A stretch of DNA of 64,000 bases from Erythrocercus mccallii (taxonomy: Eukaryota > Chordata > Aves > Passeriformes > Dicruridae). A program made the position numbers and the translations under genes. Positions 23,901 to 36,211 of the stretch are shown in pieces; position 1 is the first letter of the stretch, and each line of letters opens with the position of its first letter. Below the pieces are notes generated by a model that saw only the letters and a list, made by a program, of their open reading frames with translations, was not told the DNA's origin and made no database searches. The stretch spans positions 365,315-429,314 of the forward strand of contig VZRG01000362.1 of NCBI GenBank assembly GCA_013397435.1. The letters run 5' to 3'.

Positions 23901-25060
23901 TGAAGGGCAGGAACATATTTATGGGAGTGGAAACCCAATTTGAGGTGGAACTTCCACAGACACAAACAAATGCTTCAAACCAGTTTGGCAGTATGTGATA
24001 ACTCTATTTGTAATTAAAGGTTAAAGTATACTTAAACCAGCTTGGCAGTTAAAACCAATTTCAATTGAAAATATACATTTGTAATTGCAAATGGAAAGAT
24101 TTCCTGTAATAGCAGTAACAGACCCATTTTCTAATAAGATGAACAATACAGTTGATGACTGAAGCATCTGTATATAGTTACATACAGCATTTCTGTACTG
24201 CAGGCTGCCAATTTATTTCAGCAGTGAAAAGCTTGATTTATTGTTTGTAGCATTACCATCTGTTGTAGTTATTACAGAAATTATATATAAACCAGTTAGT
24301 AAACACTTTGCCCCATTGTCTGTTGTTTTGATAATCACCCATAATAACATCTAGCATCAATATGGTCTTTAAACCCGATTTGGGAGTTAATGGAATAAGA
24401 GGAGGCAGTCAGTATATGCACCAGGGTAATGTCATTAGGAATGTTTGTGAAGAACAAATTAAATCAGTTGTAAATTGTGCTCTCAAGTCAGCCAGAAAAC
24501 CAGTCTTGTTCAGGAGAAGGGATTTATATTTTAACCTCGTGCAGAAAATGTACTTAAGCAGATTAAAATAAAATAGGGACTTCGTCGATGGATGTAAATG
24601 GTAATTGCTGGAGCTCTAATGGCTTCCTGTTGGCTATGTCATGCAGTGGGCACAGCTATTTTAAAGTTAACCAGTGCTTGAGGTCATACTTTTACAGATT
24701 CAGTCATTAAACAGAACTAGACATGTCACTAAAAGGCTGATTATTCAAATGATGAGCCTGCTCAAAAGTTACCCGTGTCATGTTCTGGACAGAGGATTAC
24801 AGAAAAAAAGAAATCCTGAGGTAGAGCTGAAATAAAATAAAGATGAAATGAATTCAAGTATAAGTCAATAGAAGCATCTGCATGGGGTCTCATTTGTTTT
24901 GCAGACTCTGCTTTCTATCAGTTTGCAGTGGTTGGTTAAATTATTCACATTGGGCTTCTTCTTGTGTACAAATCGTTTTATGTATGAGAAATGCAGTCTC
25001 TCAATAAATTATCATACACAGGAGTATTATCTGGATGGGAAGTTATACAGGTTGTAGGTA
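23901..25060. promoter_or_regulatory. Probable conserved noncoding element cluster
   Basis: More than 1 kb of complex A+T-rich sequence with TAATTGCAAATGG (POU/homeodomain-like, near 24081), ATTGAAAAT/TTTCAATTG inversions, and repeated CAGTTA/TAACTG Myb-like words. It has no transposon and few low-complexity runs. A 69-codon open frame at 24362-24571 has no domain. Texture suggests regulatory constraint. Confidence 0.38.
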
Positions 25061-25325
25061 CATGAGAAATAGGTTTATTATATACTGGTACAATTTATTG
25101 TGTGCCTGTGACCATTTCACCTGCCCACCTACATGTCAGCAGTGATGTTGTTTTAGCACCATTTCAGTGATATACTGAAAAGTCGAATGCAGAGTTTGCT
25201 GAAGACTCTGCCTGCATGAACCTTTCCTTCCAAAACAAATTATCATTTCTCATAGAAAACCTTGTTTCATCTGCACCAAGCATGATCAATATGCTCTTGG
25301 TTATAAGTGAAATATTAAGGGCATA
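25061..25325. other. Intergenic or intronic DNA
   Basis: Unique A+T-rich sequence bordering the inverted-repeat arm. Homology to the region beyond 20315 becomes weak here: only TTGTTTCAT-like words are shared. Confidence 0.35.
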
Positions 25326-25467
25326 TTCTGAATTCCAGTTTTATTTGAGTGAGTAAAACCAGCAAACTTCAAGCTAAAAATAATGGCTTTCATAGATTGG
25401 TGAGTAAGAAATAGGCAGTAATATTTAAAATATGAGCAACATCTTTGCATGGTTGCTGTTCATAAAA
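25326..25467 (-). repeat. Arm 2 of an inverted repeat adjoining a CR1 3' end
   Basis: Reverse-complement partner of 20181-20315. It carries a 9-bp insertion (GGCTTTCAT at 25385-25393) relative to the other arm and a few substitutions. The 20-bp block GCAACATCTTTGCATGGTTG (25436-25455) is exact between arms. It leads directly into the CR1 terminus ATAAAATCATAG. Confidence 0.9.
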
Positions 25468-25632
25468 TCATAGAAGGGTTTGGGTTAGAAGGGACCTTAA
25501 ATCCCATCCAGTCCCACCCTCTGCCATGGGCAGGGACACCTTCCACTGTCCCAGGCTGCTCCAAGCCCCATCCAAGCTGGCCTTGGACACTTCCAGGGAT
25601 GGGACAGCCACAGGTTTTCTGTTCCAGGGCCA
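25461..25632 (-). mobile_element. CR1 LINE, 5'-truncated 3' fragment (different subtype)
   Basis: Minus-strand CR1 3' end: terminal CATAAAATCATAG, then GGTTTGGGTTAGAAGGGACC, the CTGCCATGGGCAGGGACACC box and CCTTGGACACTTCCAGGGATG. Unlike most other copies here it has GACACTTCCAGGGATGGG rather than the GGCACTGCCAGGGATCC form, and CAAGCCCCATCCAAGC rather than CAGCCCCAGTGTCCA. It therefore belongs to a different, probably older, subtype. It has no coding capacity. Confidence 0.9.
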
Positions 25633-27700
25633 GCTGTCATTGGTAGATCCATTTCTCTAATGGGACATTTGAGCTCTAGGCCTTGCCAAGGAGAACTGGA
25701 GAGCACAGAGGGTTTTTTCCAGTGGTTTGAGAGCATCCTGGACAATCCCACCTTGTCAACACCCCATAAACCCTGGGATTGCTCCACCAAGTGAACCGAG
25801 AAGGAAAGAGTTGTCATGGACAAAGGTTTCCCAAGCATTGTGAGTAAATCCAACATATTCACCCCGAAATCCCCCAGGGCAGAGCTGATGTGTTGGTGGA
25901 GGGAGGGATGGAAGAGCAGCTGTGCACAACCAGGCTGAGCTTCTGAGCAGGGGACAAAACAATTCGAGATCAGAAATATGGGGTTTGCCCCACAGAGCTT
26001 CCAAAACTTCAAAAGACACAAAACCCAAAGGGAAAACCTTCATGTTTGAGTCTGGGGAGAAACTATGGGGATCTAGCAATAGAAGAAAATGAAAGGAAGG
26101 ATGAGATCTGCTCTGCAGATGGGAGTTAGAAAGCAAGAGGGAAAGGAAAAGAGGAGTGCATTTTGAGTATTTGCTGGATGAGACAACTTGAGGGAAAGAG
26201 TACTTTCCATAAACTAATACAATTGTTTTAATTAAAAAATCCTTACAGTATTAATGAAAGGCTTCTGAATGCAGAGTTAATTATAGCTGTAGCACTCACA
26301 CAGCTCTATCAGGATTTCTATTATGAATGCTGGTTTTTTGAGAGGTAATAACTCAGTCAGCCCAAACCAAATGGGTAAAACTTTATGTTCAAGTTCCCAG
26401 CAAAGACCTTCATTTTCTTTTTCTTTTGTTTTTTTTCTGTTGCCCATACTTCTTGATTGATTTGCTGGTTTTAGGCATGGAAAGAGTTGGGGTTTGAGGG
26501 TTTGGATGGATGGATGGCTGAATGTATCAATGTTACCATCATTTCAGGGCATCCAGCTGTCCTGCAGAGGGTGGGTGGTGGAAGCTTGGTGGATGTGGAA
26601 TTTAGGAAAGAAAGATGAACATTTTTGCCACAGCCAAGCTGGGACTGATCCCAGAGCCCAAGCAGAGCAGCAGAAGTGGGGCTGGAACTGCAGAACTTGG
26701 AGCCCAGTTTCCAACAGGGATGTGTTCCTGCAGAGGGTTTATCTGGGTGCAGGAGAGAGCATCTGGGATCACCTCAAGCAACTTTGTCAAGCACTGCGCT
26801 CCATCAAGATGGAAAGTAAGAGCACAGAAGGACTTTATAGGGTGCTCTGTAGACTCTTTGGCACAAATCTTAAGCATCTCAGGAGCAAGCTATACCTTTT
26901 ATCACTGGAGTTAACACTTTTTATTGATTTTTTTCTCAGGAAATTAAAATGAAAGACTTTAGCAAATAGCACCTCTTGGAACTATGGAAAAGAAACTGCT
27001 GCTGTGTATCAGTAAAATTCATGCACAAAACAGCTTCTACATGTATTTCATTTTTAATTTCACCAAAGTTCCACTAATTTCAGATAAAGGAGCTCTGTTG
27101 ATTTCCCATTAAAAAAAAAAAACTACAGGACACAGATTTATGTCACTTCTGACAGCAAAATCTGGTGATGAATATCAGAGTTCTTTTCTTTGCCTGAACT
27201 CAGCCATTAAAGCATCTGGTGAGAGATCTGGCTTGCATTTACCATATTGGTGTGCAAATTACCCTAAATATGAATACAACAGCATTGCTTGCAGGCTAAT
27301 GGCTAATACTATGTGCACTGGGGAAAAAAAAAAAAATCATTGCCTGCATGTTTACTATGTCATTTGTGTTAGTTCTGCTGGCTGATTTTCATAGCATGTT
27401 ACAGCTGCTGGGGGAGAAAGGCAACCCGAGGAAATGCACAGGGTTTTATTGCAAAGCATCGTTCTGTATCCACACAAGGCTGGTGCCTCGCACTTTGCAA
27501 AGATATTCTGCCAGCAGGTAGGAACACACTCCTGGCTCACCACTCCATTGGATTATTTGGTAACCATTTAATGAAAGATTGCAATATGCTGGTAGCAGAA
27601 TATTTTTTTCACCTGCTGGGTAGTTGTTCAACTCAACCTACTTAAAGAGGCGGGCTGCCTTGAGAACACAAAGACACAGCCCTGAATGGGCTATCAGGGA
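25633..27700. other. Intergenic or intronic DNA, long chance frames
   Basis: Contains minus-strand open frames 25497-26021 (starting inside CR1) and 25756-26136, and plus-strand frame 26494-26952. None has a recognisable domain, and overlapping frames on the other strand are nearly as long. No transposon was recognised in 25650-27700. Confidence 0.4.
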
Positions 27701-28260
27701 TTTCTTTTTTTTTTTTTTAAACAATATCTATCCTGGTATTATGCAGTCACAGTAGTTATTACAAAGTAAAGCACAGACACTCCACAAGTTTGAAATGTGA
27801 GCGTTGTAATAAGAAAAAATTACATTTGTTTCGTTTTCCGTCCTTGTTACTTTCTTCCTTGTGATAATAGATTCAGATTTTGTGCCATTATCTGGGCTTA
27901 TTAAAGGAAAGTGGTATCAAATTTAATACTTCCCATATAAAGTAAGCGAGCACCTGCTCATAAAATTTATTTTCCATGCACCTCACAAAATACAGGGGAA
28001 TTAACAAAATGGCTCTGCTATATTAGAACAAGGGCACAACTGTTACTATCTCTATAAGATTGATTTTGATGAAGATTACAAGGATAGTATTTGTCTGACA
28101 AAGCTAAGCACTCAAAATTTATCCTTTTTTGTGGGTTTTTTTTATTCAAAATTGTTCATTCTTAACGTGACACTGCAAGAACCATTTTTCTAAATTACAG
28201 CTTTTTTAATATAGGTTTTACAAAGTACATCTATGTCAGAATTTTTTTCATATATAATGT
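27701..28260. promoter_or_regulatory. Possible conserved noncoding element
   Basis: Non-repetitive A+T-rich block after a T-run, with TAGTTATTACAAAG, GCGTTGTAATAAG and TCGTTTTCCGTCC words and retained CpGs. Texture suggests constraint. No coding signal. Confidence 0.3.
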
Positions 28261-31200
28261 CCTGGGTTGCATTATCACAAGCATACAAGCCTGGACCATT
28301 AATGTACGAGGAGATACAGCCTTTCTTGGATAAAACAAGTGCTAACCTGGAAAATGAGACGTGTTTCATCAAACCAAAATCCACATTATGCATGAGACTC
28401 CTCACTTTGGAAGCAGACCGTCCCCCAGAGCAAAACTGATCCATCCCTGAGAACGGGAACATTTTAACCAAACCAGGGCTTCACCTCTTCTCTTGCAAAG
28501 CACCTGCAACCCTGTGCTAATGAGATTTTTAGTGATACAAAAGCCAGGCTTGCTGCCCAGCCTTTCCAGCCCCAAATGCTGTTGAACATTGGCTCCTCAT
28601 CAGGGCAAAGCAGCGCCTGCATCCCTCCATTTCCAGGTGACAAGAGCTCCATCCAGCCCTGCTTTCCTGCTGGGGGTGAGCACACCCTTTGCGTGCTGCC
28701 TGCCCAAGAGATCTCATGGCAGCAAGGCTGGGAAACAACTAAACATTTCAGACCCTCTGCAATATCCTTCTTTCTTGAAGGAATCACTGATGGCCTCCTC
28801 AAATCACTTTTCGGATGGAGAGGTGGAAGGGACCAAAGCTGGAGGTCAGTCCCTGGTTGGTAACTGCAGGAACAGCAGCTTGAGCAGCAGCAAAAGAGGG
28901 AGGAGCAGAGAAGGAGGAGAGGTGATGAAATATGCACAAAATCTGGTTTTGGATAAGTGATCTAAGACCAGGCTTTTGATGGTGTTTCTATGCCTGACTC
29001 ATAAAGAGGAAAGGTTTTACAAGATGGCAAAGGAGCTTTCAGCCATCTGTTCCCTCCAAAGAAAGAATTGCAGGAGTGCTTTGCATCACTGCATTGCCCT
29101 GCCCTCCTTCCCTACCTGATCCAGGCTATGGCTCCTCCAGCTCAAAGGGGAAAAGCAGTTTGTTTATATCATTAACACATTTATGCTTGGTAACACCAGG
29201 CTCTGGGACTCAGGGCAACAAAGTGGAGTGCATTTTGTGTTTTATTGGCGATTGGAATAGAGAAAAATGCTTTCTTCTGAATTAGCTGGTCCTGGCAGGT
29301 TGCAGGCAGCCAAGCTTGAAAGAAAAGATAAAGTGAATACTCCTTGGATCACATCACTCTTTTAAATATAGCACACCATTAAGTCCAGCTTGGTTTTACA
29401 TTCTTGCAACATGACTCTTGTTTCAGTTATTTACTTCTGTTTCCACATAAATGTGGGAATTCATAATCCACGGAGGCTGCCCATCCATTGTACTGTACTG
29501 AAACAGCATGTGCTGAACTCTTGAACTATAAAATGTATTGATTATTGTTTCCTTTTGTAATTTTTATTTACTCACAGGAAGATTGCTCTTTATTACTCAT
29601 CTCAGCATTTCCTTTATACAGATATTATTTCTACTGTAAGGCCCAGATTCAGGCCCACAATTAAGCACCTCCCCTGCAAAGAGAACAAAAATCCTGCCTG
29701 AGCTGCAGTTACTCTAGAAACCTCAAGCTGCAAATGCTTCCAAGAGAGAGTAAATATATGCAAGATGCTTGTTACTCACACGTGCAAGCGATTGTAGGTC
29801 TCAGTCCAACAGGAAATAACAACAGCAGAAGAGAACTGGAAATTCTCGGGGTAAGTGATTTGTCAATTTTGCCACAGCAGCATTTCCAGCTACTCTACAA
29901 GTGAGCCCTGAAATTGCCTGAAATAAATTTAAGATTTCCAGGATATCAGTGCAAAGGAATGGGAGAGATCCGTGAGCCACTGGCTGCTTTAATCTCATCT
30001 ATCAATGCCCCATTGCACTGTGAGAGTGTGAGCCAGAGACAGACTGGATGGGTTAAAATTATAATTGTGCAGAAACTGGGGTTTCCCTTGGTTAGCCCTG
30101 GTGAGCAGGAAACGCTGGTGTGTGAAAGGACACCAGCGTGGCAGCACTGCTGATGAAATGATGCTGCCAGCTTTGGAGTGGAACAAAACCTACCCACGAG
30201 CTCTTCGTTAAAATGCCAATTAGTGACACCAGGCGTGGTAATTGTGCAGGGGATTGAGCCAAGGCTGACCTTGCTTGTGCTCCCCAGGCCAAGAAACAAT
30301 CAACAGAACGGCCTCACACTTTCTATTAGTTCATTATCAGCAATGGGCTTACAGTGGTGAAACAGGGGTGATGCATACCAATTTCATTAAGTTTTGACCA
30401 TGATTTCATATTAAAGGATTGTTTAATTTTCACAAAGGTGGAGGAATGTTTGAAAAAAATAATAATGAGCAGACACACCCTTGGCTGTGAAAAATGTTTA
30501 GTCCAAACTGATTTAAACAGAGTTTAAGAGGATCTACAGCATCACTAAAGCCTACCCTGTGACCTGGAGATGTCACTGATCCCCAACAACACAAAATAAA
30601 ACTGAATAAATCCTTCAGAAAGATTGTGCAGTTCACCTGGACTTCTTCCATGAGCAAATATTTTGGAATGTTTGCTTTGGCTCAAAAACAGACATGAAAA
30701 GATTGACCAAATTCACTGTTGGTATTAAATAAGTGTGATTCTCTTGGGATGACTCTAACACATCATTTTTTTTTTCCCCAAGTATTTAGGTACTGCCCCA
30801 TATTAGTAAATACTTCTTTACGGAGAGCTCTGTGAATTATAGACATTCTCCTTTTTTGGTCAAACCTATGCATTCTTGGGCATAAATAGAAATAGAAGCA
30901 AATAAATATATTAAAAAATAATATATATAAACATACATTTAAGAAAATGAGAGAATTTAAACATACAAAACCCATGAACACAACAGTTAAACCTGAGAAA
31001 TACAGAAAAAAGCAAAAACAATGGGCAAAAATAGGACAACTCCTCCAAAACAGAATGTTGATCTCCATTCATGCTTTCTTATGTGTCACATCAGATATCA
31101 CAGTCCCAGAAATATCAGTTAGAGCTCCAGATTAATGCAGCTCTTTGTCACTGTCCAGGTGCACATGAATAGCATGGATGTTGACTCAGAACACTGCAGG

Positions 31201-32010
31201 AATTTAATTAACTGGACACTGAGCTCAATTGACTGGTACCAAGGCCACAGCTTAAAAAAAGGTCATATTGTCCTAAAAATGCAAACTATGTCGTGTTTTA
31301 TGGGATCAATCACAGTTACTACTGTTAAAGGCTGACCCAGTTCCATCTCTGACCAGTAAATTTATAAATCTGGCAGATTGCAGTCTTGGCTATGAACTAC
31401 ATATGAAAAAACCCCCAAATTCTGGCCAGGTTTGTGTCTGGGACAAAGGGGGGCTTGTCCTCTTGCCAAAAGCCATTTGCTCACACTCACTCACATAAAC
31501 ACAACCAGCCTCAAATGCAGTCTCAACACTCAGGAAAAACCAGATTTAGACATTGTCTGTCTGGAGAAATAATCCCAACCAGCTCTCGCAGAGCAACCAA
31601 TCCTCCAGGGCTCCATGGACACCTTGACTCCAGTGCTGCTTTGGGCAGGGCAGCAGCCTGGGCTGCACCAGACACTCTGAGTGTTGTGTTTGAGTCTCCA
31701 AGCTGGGAGCTGCTGAGGGGTCATCACCATGCTCAAAATTTAAACCCCACCCCGGTCCCACGCTCATTCCCTTGTAAACACCAGCTCTTCTTATTAATAA
31801 ACCATCTCCAAGCCAGGGAAAACCAGACATTGTTCCAGAACAAGGAGGCTGATTGATTTTATATGGACTTCTGACCGATGGCAGGAGCAGCATTTTCTAA
31901 ACCATTCGTTTCTTTTCCTTTATTTTTTCAAAGAAAAACGTGGTCTGTGAAAAGGCAGAGATGGAGCCCTCAGTTTGATCCAGAAGACATACAGGGGGAC
32001 TTTTAAACAA
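28261..32010. other. Intergenic or intronic DNA
   Basis: No gene. The 28500-28960 segment is G+C rich and gives frames up to 157 codons on both strands, rich in serine, cysteine and leucine and without domains. The 31434-31850 segment has an LTR-like AATAAA region (see rejected items). An A+T-rich run lies at 30900-30960. Confidence 0.4.
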
Positions 32011-32332
32011 CACCTAAAGGGGCTCCAGCAGAGCTGGAGAGGGACTTTAGACAAGGATCTGGAGTGATGGGACAAGGGGAATGGCTTCCCACTGCCATAG
32101 CGTAGGGATGGGTGGGATTTTGGGCAGGAATTGTTCCCTGGCAGGGTGGGCAGGCCCTGGCACAGGATGCCCAGAGCAGCTGTGGCTGCCCCTGGATCCC
32201 TGGCAGTGCCCAAGGCCAGGTTGGACACTGGGGCTGGAGCAGCCTGGGACAGTGGGAGGTGTCCCTGCCATGGCAGGGGTGGGAATTAAGTGACATTTAA
32301 TGTCCCTTCAAACCATTCTGTAATCCTATGGA
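32011..32332 (+). mobile_element. CR1 LINE, 5'-truncated 3' fragment (young subtype)
   Basis: About 320 bp: begins at CCTAAAGGGGCTCCAGCAGAG, runs through GAGAGGGACTTTAGACAAGG, the CCTGGCAGGGTGGGCAGGCC segment and the standard core, to TTTAATGTCCCTTC and the terminus CATTCTGTAATCCTATGGA. The core of roughly 110 bp from GCCCAGAGCAGC to GCAGGGGTGG is identical to the copy at 62700, which indicates a recent common source. It has no coding capacity. Confidence 0.94.
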
Positions 32333-34040
32333 ACTAATTTTGTTGTTTTTTATTAGTGCCTCCACTGGTACTGCTTAAACTTCCCAGGTCACAGGGATTT
32401 AGCAGATCACACACTCCTACAACTTCCTGTTCATTTCAGTAGAAAAAAAAAATGTTAGCACCAAAAATTCAGCACCAAAAATTCCAGACCAAATTTTATG
32501 TTCACCTTGTTTGCCTGGCTGCAAAGGCTTTGTCATCCTTCGTGTTCCTTGAAGTTTAAGGAACCCTTTCCAATGAACGATGAGGATTCTCCTCACCCAT
32601 CCGTGGTGGAATGAGCTTCTTTCCCACCAGTTGCTACTCCCCATCCCAGTCTCCAATGAAAAGGAGGTGCAGCAGCACTCTGTGCTCTGCATCTTATTTC
32701 CAACATTAAGAACTCCACAGGAGCCAAACCCAATCTGACACTCTCACTGCAGCAAGAGAGAGGACAAAGACCAGGAAAACCTGTAATATTTCCACTGCCA
32801 GATTTATGGAAAGAAAATAGCTTGTGACCTTTATGATTCTGTCATTACGGGCCAGTTTTCAGAACAGCTTCGAGAGAATATCTGAATAGTCCTTTGCTTT
32901 TCCACCTGAAAATGAAACACTACCAAATTTCTAGCAGAAACCCTCAAAGTAAAGTAAATTTCTCTTTCTCCAAAGGCCATTGAGCAGGACATAAGCACAG
33001 TGCCTTCAGCTAAACGAGCTCCCCAAGTAAAATGAACACCCTCAGTACCAATGAATCACAGCACCAGATTTGCCATTTGGCGTTCAGCTTTTAGATGTGA
33101 GGTTTTAGCTGAATCCTTATTAAGCAGAGATTTTTCCCAATCGAAAGCAACCTTGAAATAACCGGGTAAAAATTGCTGTGCACCAGAAAAGGAAAAATAA
33201 AGGACTGAAGGAAAGGTGAAACATCTTTTTGGTGTAAATACTAGAATCAGCTGGTTATTTGAAGATTCAGGAAAGCACAGGTTGAAATGGCTGTGGATGA
33301 GCTCCTAATGACAAGAGAGGTGATAACTTTTCTGCGATTCAGTAAATTTTCCTGCAACTAACCCAGGGGAGGGTAGCTTGCTCCACCTGCCAATATTATG
33401 ATTTTTACCTGAAACTAGCATCAAAGGGAAACACTCTAACACTGCCTGATCCCCTACAGGCTTTGGGATTGTGCAGGGCAGTAAAATCCTGCTCTCTGCC
33501 AGCAGCCTGTGGATGAGCTGAGGGTGTTCTGGGAGCAGTGTGTGATGCTGGTTACAGCACATCCATGGGAAAAGTCTTGCAATGGCCAGACCTTCACATG
33601 AATAGCTGCAAGCAAACTGCATATTCCTAAAATCCCATTCCTCATAAATATTTCCCAAACATCCTCAAAATAGCTTCTCCATCAGTGTGAGAGGAAGAGT
33701 GGAAGGGAGGGGACTAAGGAAGGCTGGCAGCAGGAACAGGACTAACCCTGAAAGGAACAGGTAATATTTTCTATCCTTCTCTTACCCATGCAGGTACAAA
33801 CCACCCTGCTGCTGAATTCCTTCTTGTTTGCACAGCTCCAAGGCTGATAGGTATGAAAATATATTGCTGATAGGGTTCATGGTGTGGGTCATTTCCAATC
33901 TGAATGCAATCCAAGCTCATACATATTGCTGCTGACTGTAATGTCCCATGAATATGTCTGTCCATGTAGAAGGGCATGGGGGCAGATCAGATGCACTGTT
34001 GCAGTTAAAAATATGTCACCAACACCTCTCCACTGAGATG
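32333..34040. other. Intergenic or intronic DNA
   Basis: No gene supported. A minus-strand open frame of 117 codons at 33305-33658 lacks domains. A 14-bp direct repeat lies at 32457-32485. Confidence 0.4.
32457..32485. repeat. 14-bp tandem duplication
   Basis: AGCACCAAAAATTC occurs twice head to tail. Confidence 0.8.
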
Positions 34041-34120
34041 AATAGAATAGAATAGAATAGAATAGAATAGAATAGAATAGAATAGAATAGAATAGAATAG
34101 AATAGAATAGAATAGAATGG
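34040..34120. repeat. (AATAG)n pentanucleotide microsatellite
   Basis: Fifteen perfect AATAG units at 34041-34115 followed by one AATGG unit. The complement reads ATTCT, a motif also found in the CR1 terminus, and pentanucleotide arrays of this type are common in birds. Arrays of this length are usually polymorphic. The minus-strand reading SILFY repeats is not a protein. Confidence 0.97.
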
Positions 34121-35997
34121 ATAAACTTACTTGTTTTCATTAGTATGTATACACTTAAGGAAGAGAAAAATCCATGAGAAATAGCTGCAGTGAAAAGTTC
34201 AGAAAGTATTCTTAATGGAAATTAATGTTTCTAAATTAGTTTTAGCTGAAGTTTTCTGTACTTCTCATCTCCAAGAGCCAGCTACAGACATGCAGCATTT
34301 CTTTGGTTTGGTGCTTTCAGAGATCCCCTCAGGCAAATATTTGCCTTATCTGTGTTCCCAAGCAGCTCTGAAGACCTGGGTGATGCCCAGTTTGTCTGCC
34401 TCCCTCCTTCCCCCTCCTCCTCCATGGAATTGTCAAAGTTCTGTGCAGATGCTGACTGATTGCCTAATGGGAAAATGAACAGAGGCATCCAGGTAAGCAT
34501 TTGAACCACACAATAACTTCAACCACGTGCTCAAAACCTTCCAGGCTTTACAGAGATCAATGAAGGAGAGGATACAGCTCATCCTGCTTATTTCAAGCAC
34601 CCCTAGGAAAGTCAAGCCTCATAACTCAGAGTTCAAACCAAGAGAGGTTCCCTTCTCCAGGACAGGATCCCAGATGTCCCAGGGACACCTACAAGTCTCA
34701 GAACATCTTGTCCTGGGTAGCCTTGGTCCGGTTACTGCAGATACCTTCCCAGTCCTTCAGGCTGCACAAAGAACTGGGGAATCAGAGCTCCAGGTTGTTT
34801 TCCTGCCCTCAGACCCCATAAAAATCCTCCAGAGCTATCTGTGTAAGCAGCTGTGAAGGACACACAATACTCCAGCATCCCTGCTTCTCCCATTCCTTTC
34901 AATCCATTTCATTTCCTTTCCTCTTCTCTGTAATACACGAGCAGGGAGCTTCCAGACCAGGGGAATATTGTGTTTTCCAGCACCAACACCTGGGAATATT
35001 TTCTGTAAAAGCCCTGCAGCTGCTGGGTACCAGCCACCCTTGCTGAGCACACCATGCACACCCTGGCTGATTAATTCCCTGGCACAGAGCAGGGCAGGAA
35101 AGCTGGATGGGTGAAGGTTCACAGATGGATAGTTTTGTTATTTTAATTTGCTCGGTGACAGTTTTCTGAGACCATACACCAGCAAATGTCTCTTTCTGCA
35201 ACAGTTGGAAGAGTCAAAAGTGAAAACCTTTTCAATTTTTATAACCTTGCCTCTGTGGCAGGCTAAGTCATTTCTGAGACTTCCTGGGCAATTTGTCTGG
35301 GATCAGGCTATTTCCCCAAGCATCCAGAAAAATCAACTTTTTTTTTTTTTGTGTTGTTGTTCAGCAGGTTCACAAACAACATGAGTTGAAAAACAAGTAC
35401 ATTGTTAATGCCACGCATAGAAGCTGCAAAAAAGATAACACAAAGAGGAAAACAGTGAGAAATACATGTGCAATTCTCTTGGCAACAGTTATTCCCTCAT
35501 CTTTACGTCTGTGTCTCAGTCTTCAAAGTTCCAGTACCTTCTTTTCCATTTCACAACACCAACAATTTATTTGTATTTCTTTGTAATCACTGGGCAATAT
35601 ATTAAAATATGTCTATATATAAAAATATGTCTATATATTACAACTTGTCCATAGGCATCAATATGGTTGTAAGAGGAAAAAAATAACTCGGGCAAATAAA
35701 GGAGATTACACCACTTCTGATAATTTCAGTTTTATTTTGAAAATCGCTACAAATAATAGGAGTCATTATAAAAAATTAGCTGCAGAACAATCTTTAAACT
35801 TTAATTTCCCATTAAAATAATGAACCTGAAGTGGTCACTTGAGCAAAACTTAGTTTGGGCCAACACCTGAGGTGTCACCAGCCCCACTGAAGAGTTTGTC
35901 CCTCCCTGAAGCCACATCTCCATTCTGCTCATTGGTTTTGCAATTTCCAGGCAAACAAATGCTGCCATAAAGCAGAAAGGAAGCAGAGAAACTCTGA
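34121..35997. other. Intergenic or intronic DNA
   Basis: No gene. Several frames of about 95-110 codons at 34527-35201 occur on both strands without domains. A short A+T-rich tandem repeat lies at 35604-35638. Confidence 0.4.
35604..35638. repeat. 17-bp A+T-rich tandem duplication
   Basis: AAAATATGTCTATATAT occurs twice in near-perfect tandem. Confidence 0.75.
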
Positions 35998-36211
35998 ATA
36001 GTTTGGGTTGGAAGGGACCTTAAACCCACCCAGTGCCCCCCCTGCCATGGCAGGGACACCTCCCACTGTCCCAGGCTGCTCCAGCCCCAGTGTCCAACCT
36101 GGCCTTGGGCACTGCCAGGGACCCAGGGGCAGCCACAGCTGCTCTGGGCACCCTGGGCCAGGGCTGCCCACCCTGCCAGGGAACAATTCCTGCCCAAAAT
36201 CCCATCCAAAC
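35998..36211 (-). mobile_element. CR1 LINE, 5'-truncated 3' fragment (young subtype)
   Basis: Minus-strand copy: terminus ATAGTTTGGGTTGGAAGGGACC, then the CTGCCATGGCAGGGACACC box, CCAGTGTCCAACCTGGCC and GCTGCCCACCCTGCCAGGG. It ends upstream at ATCCCATCCAAACC. It is nearly identical to the copies at 32011 and 62700 apart from a few substitutions. It has no coding capacity. Confidence 0.94.

Noticed and set aside
24362..24571. 69-codon frame in an enhancer-like block
   Set aside because: Composition looks protein-like, but no family is recognised and the DNA texture is better explained as noncoding.
25497..26136. Overlapping 174- and 126-codon minus-strand frames
   Set aside because: One starts within CR1. 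Neither has a domain, and there is no conserved start or splice context.
28464..28937. 157-codon minus-strand frame
   Set aside because: Serine/cysteine-rich low-complexity product in G+C-rich DNA with equally long opposing frames.
31434..31856. Possible third LTR (AATAAA near 31796, 140-codon frame)
   Set aside because: No defined TG/CA ends, TATA box or target duplication. The polyadenylation-like signal alone is too common to support a call.
33889..34140. Minus-strand frame with SILFY repeats
   Set aside because: Direct reading of the (AATAG)n microsatellite.
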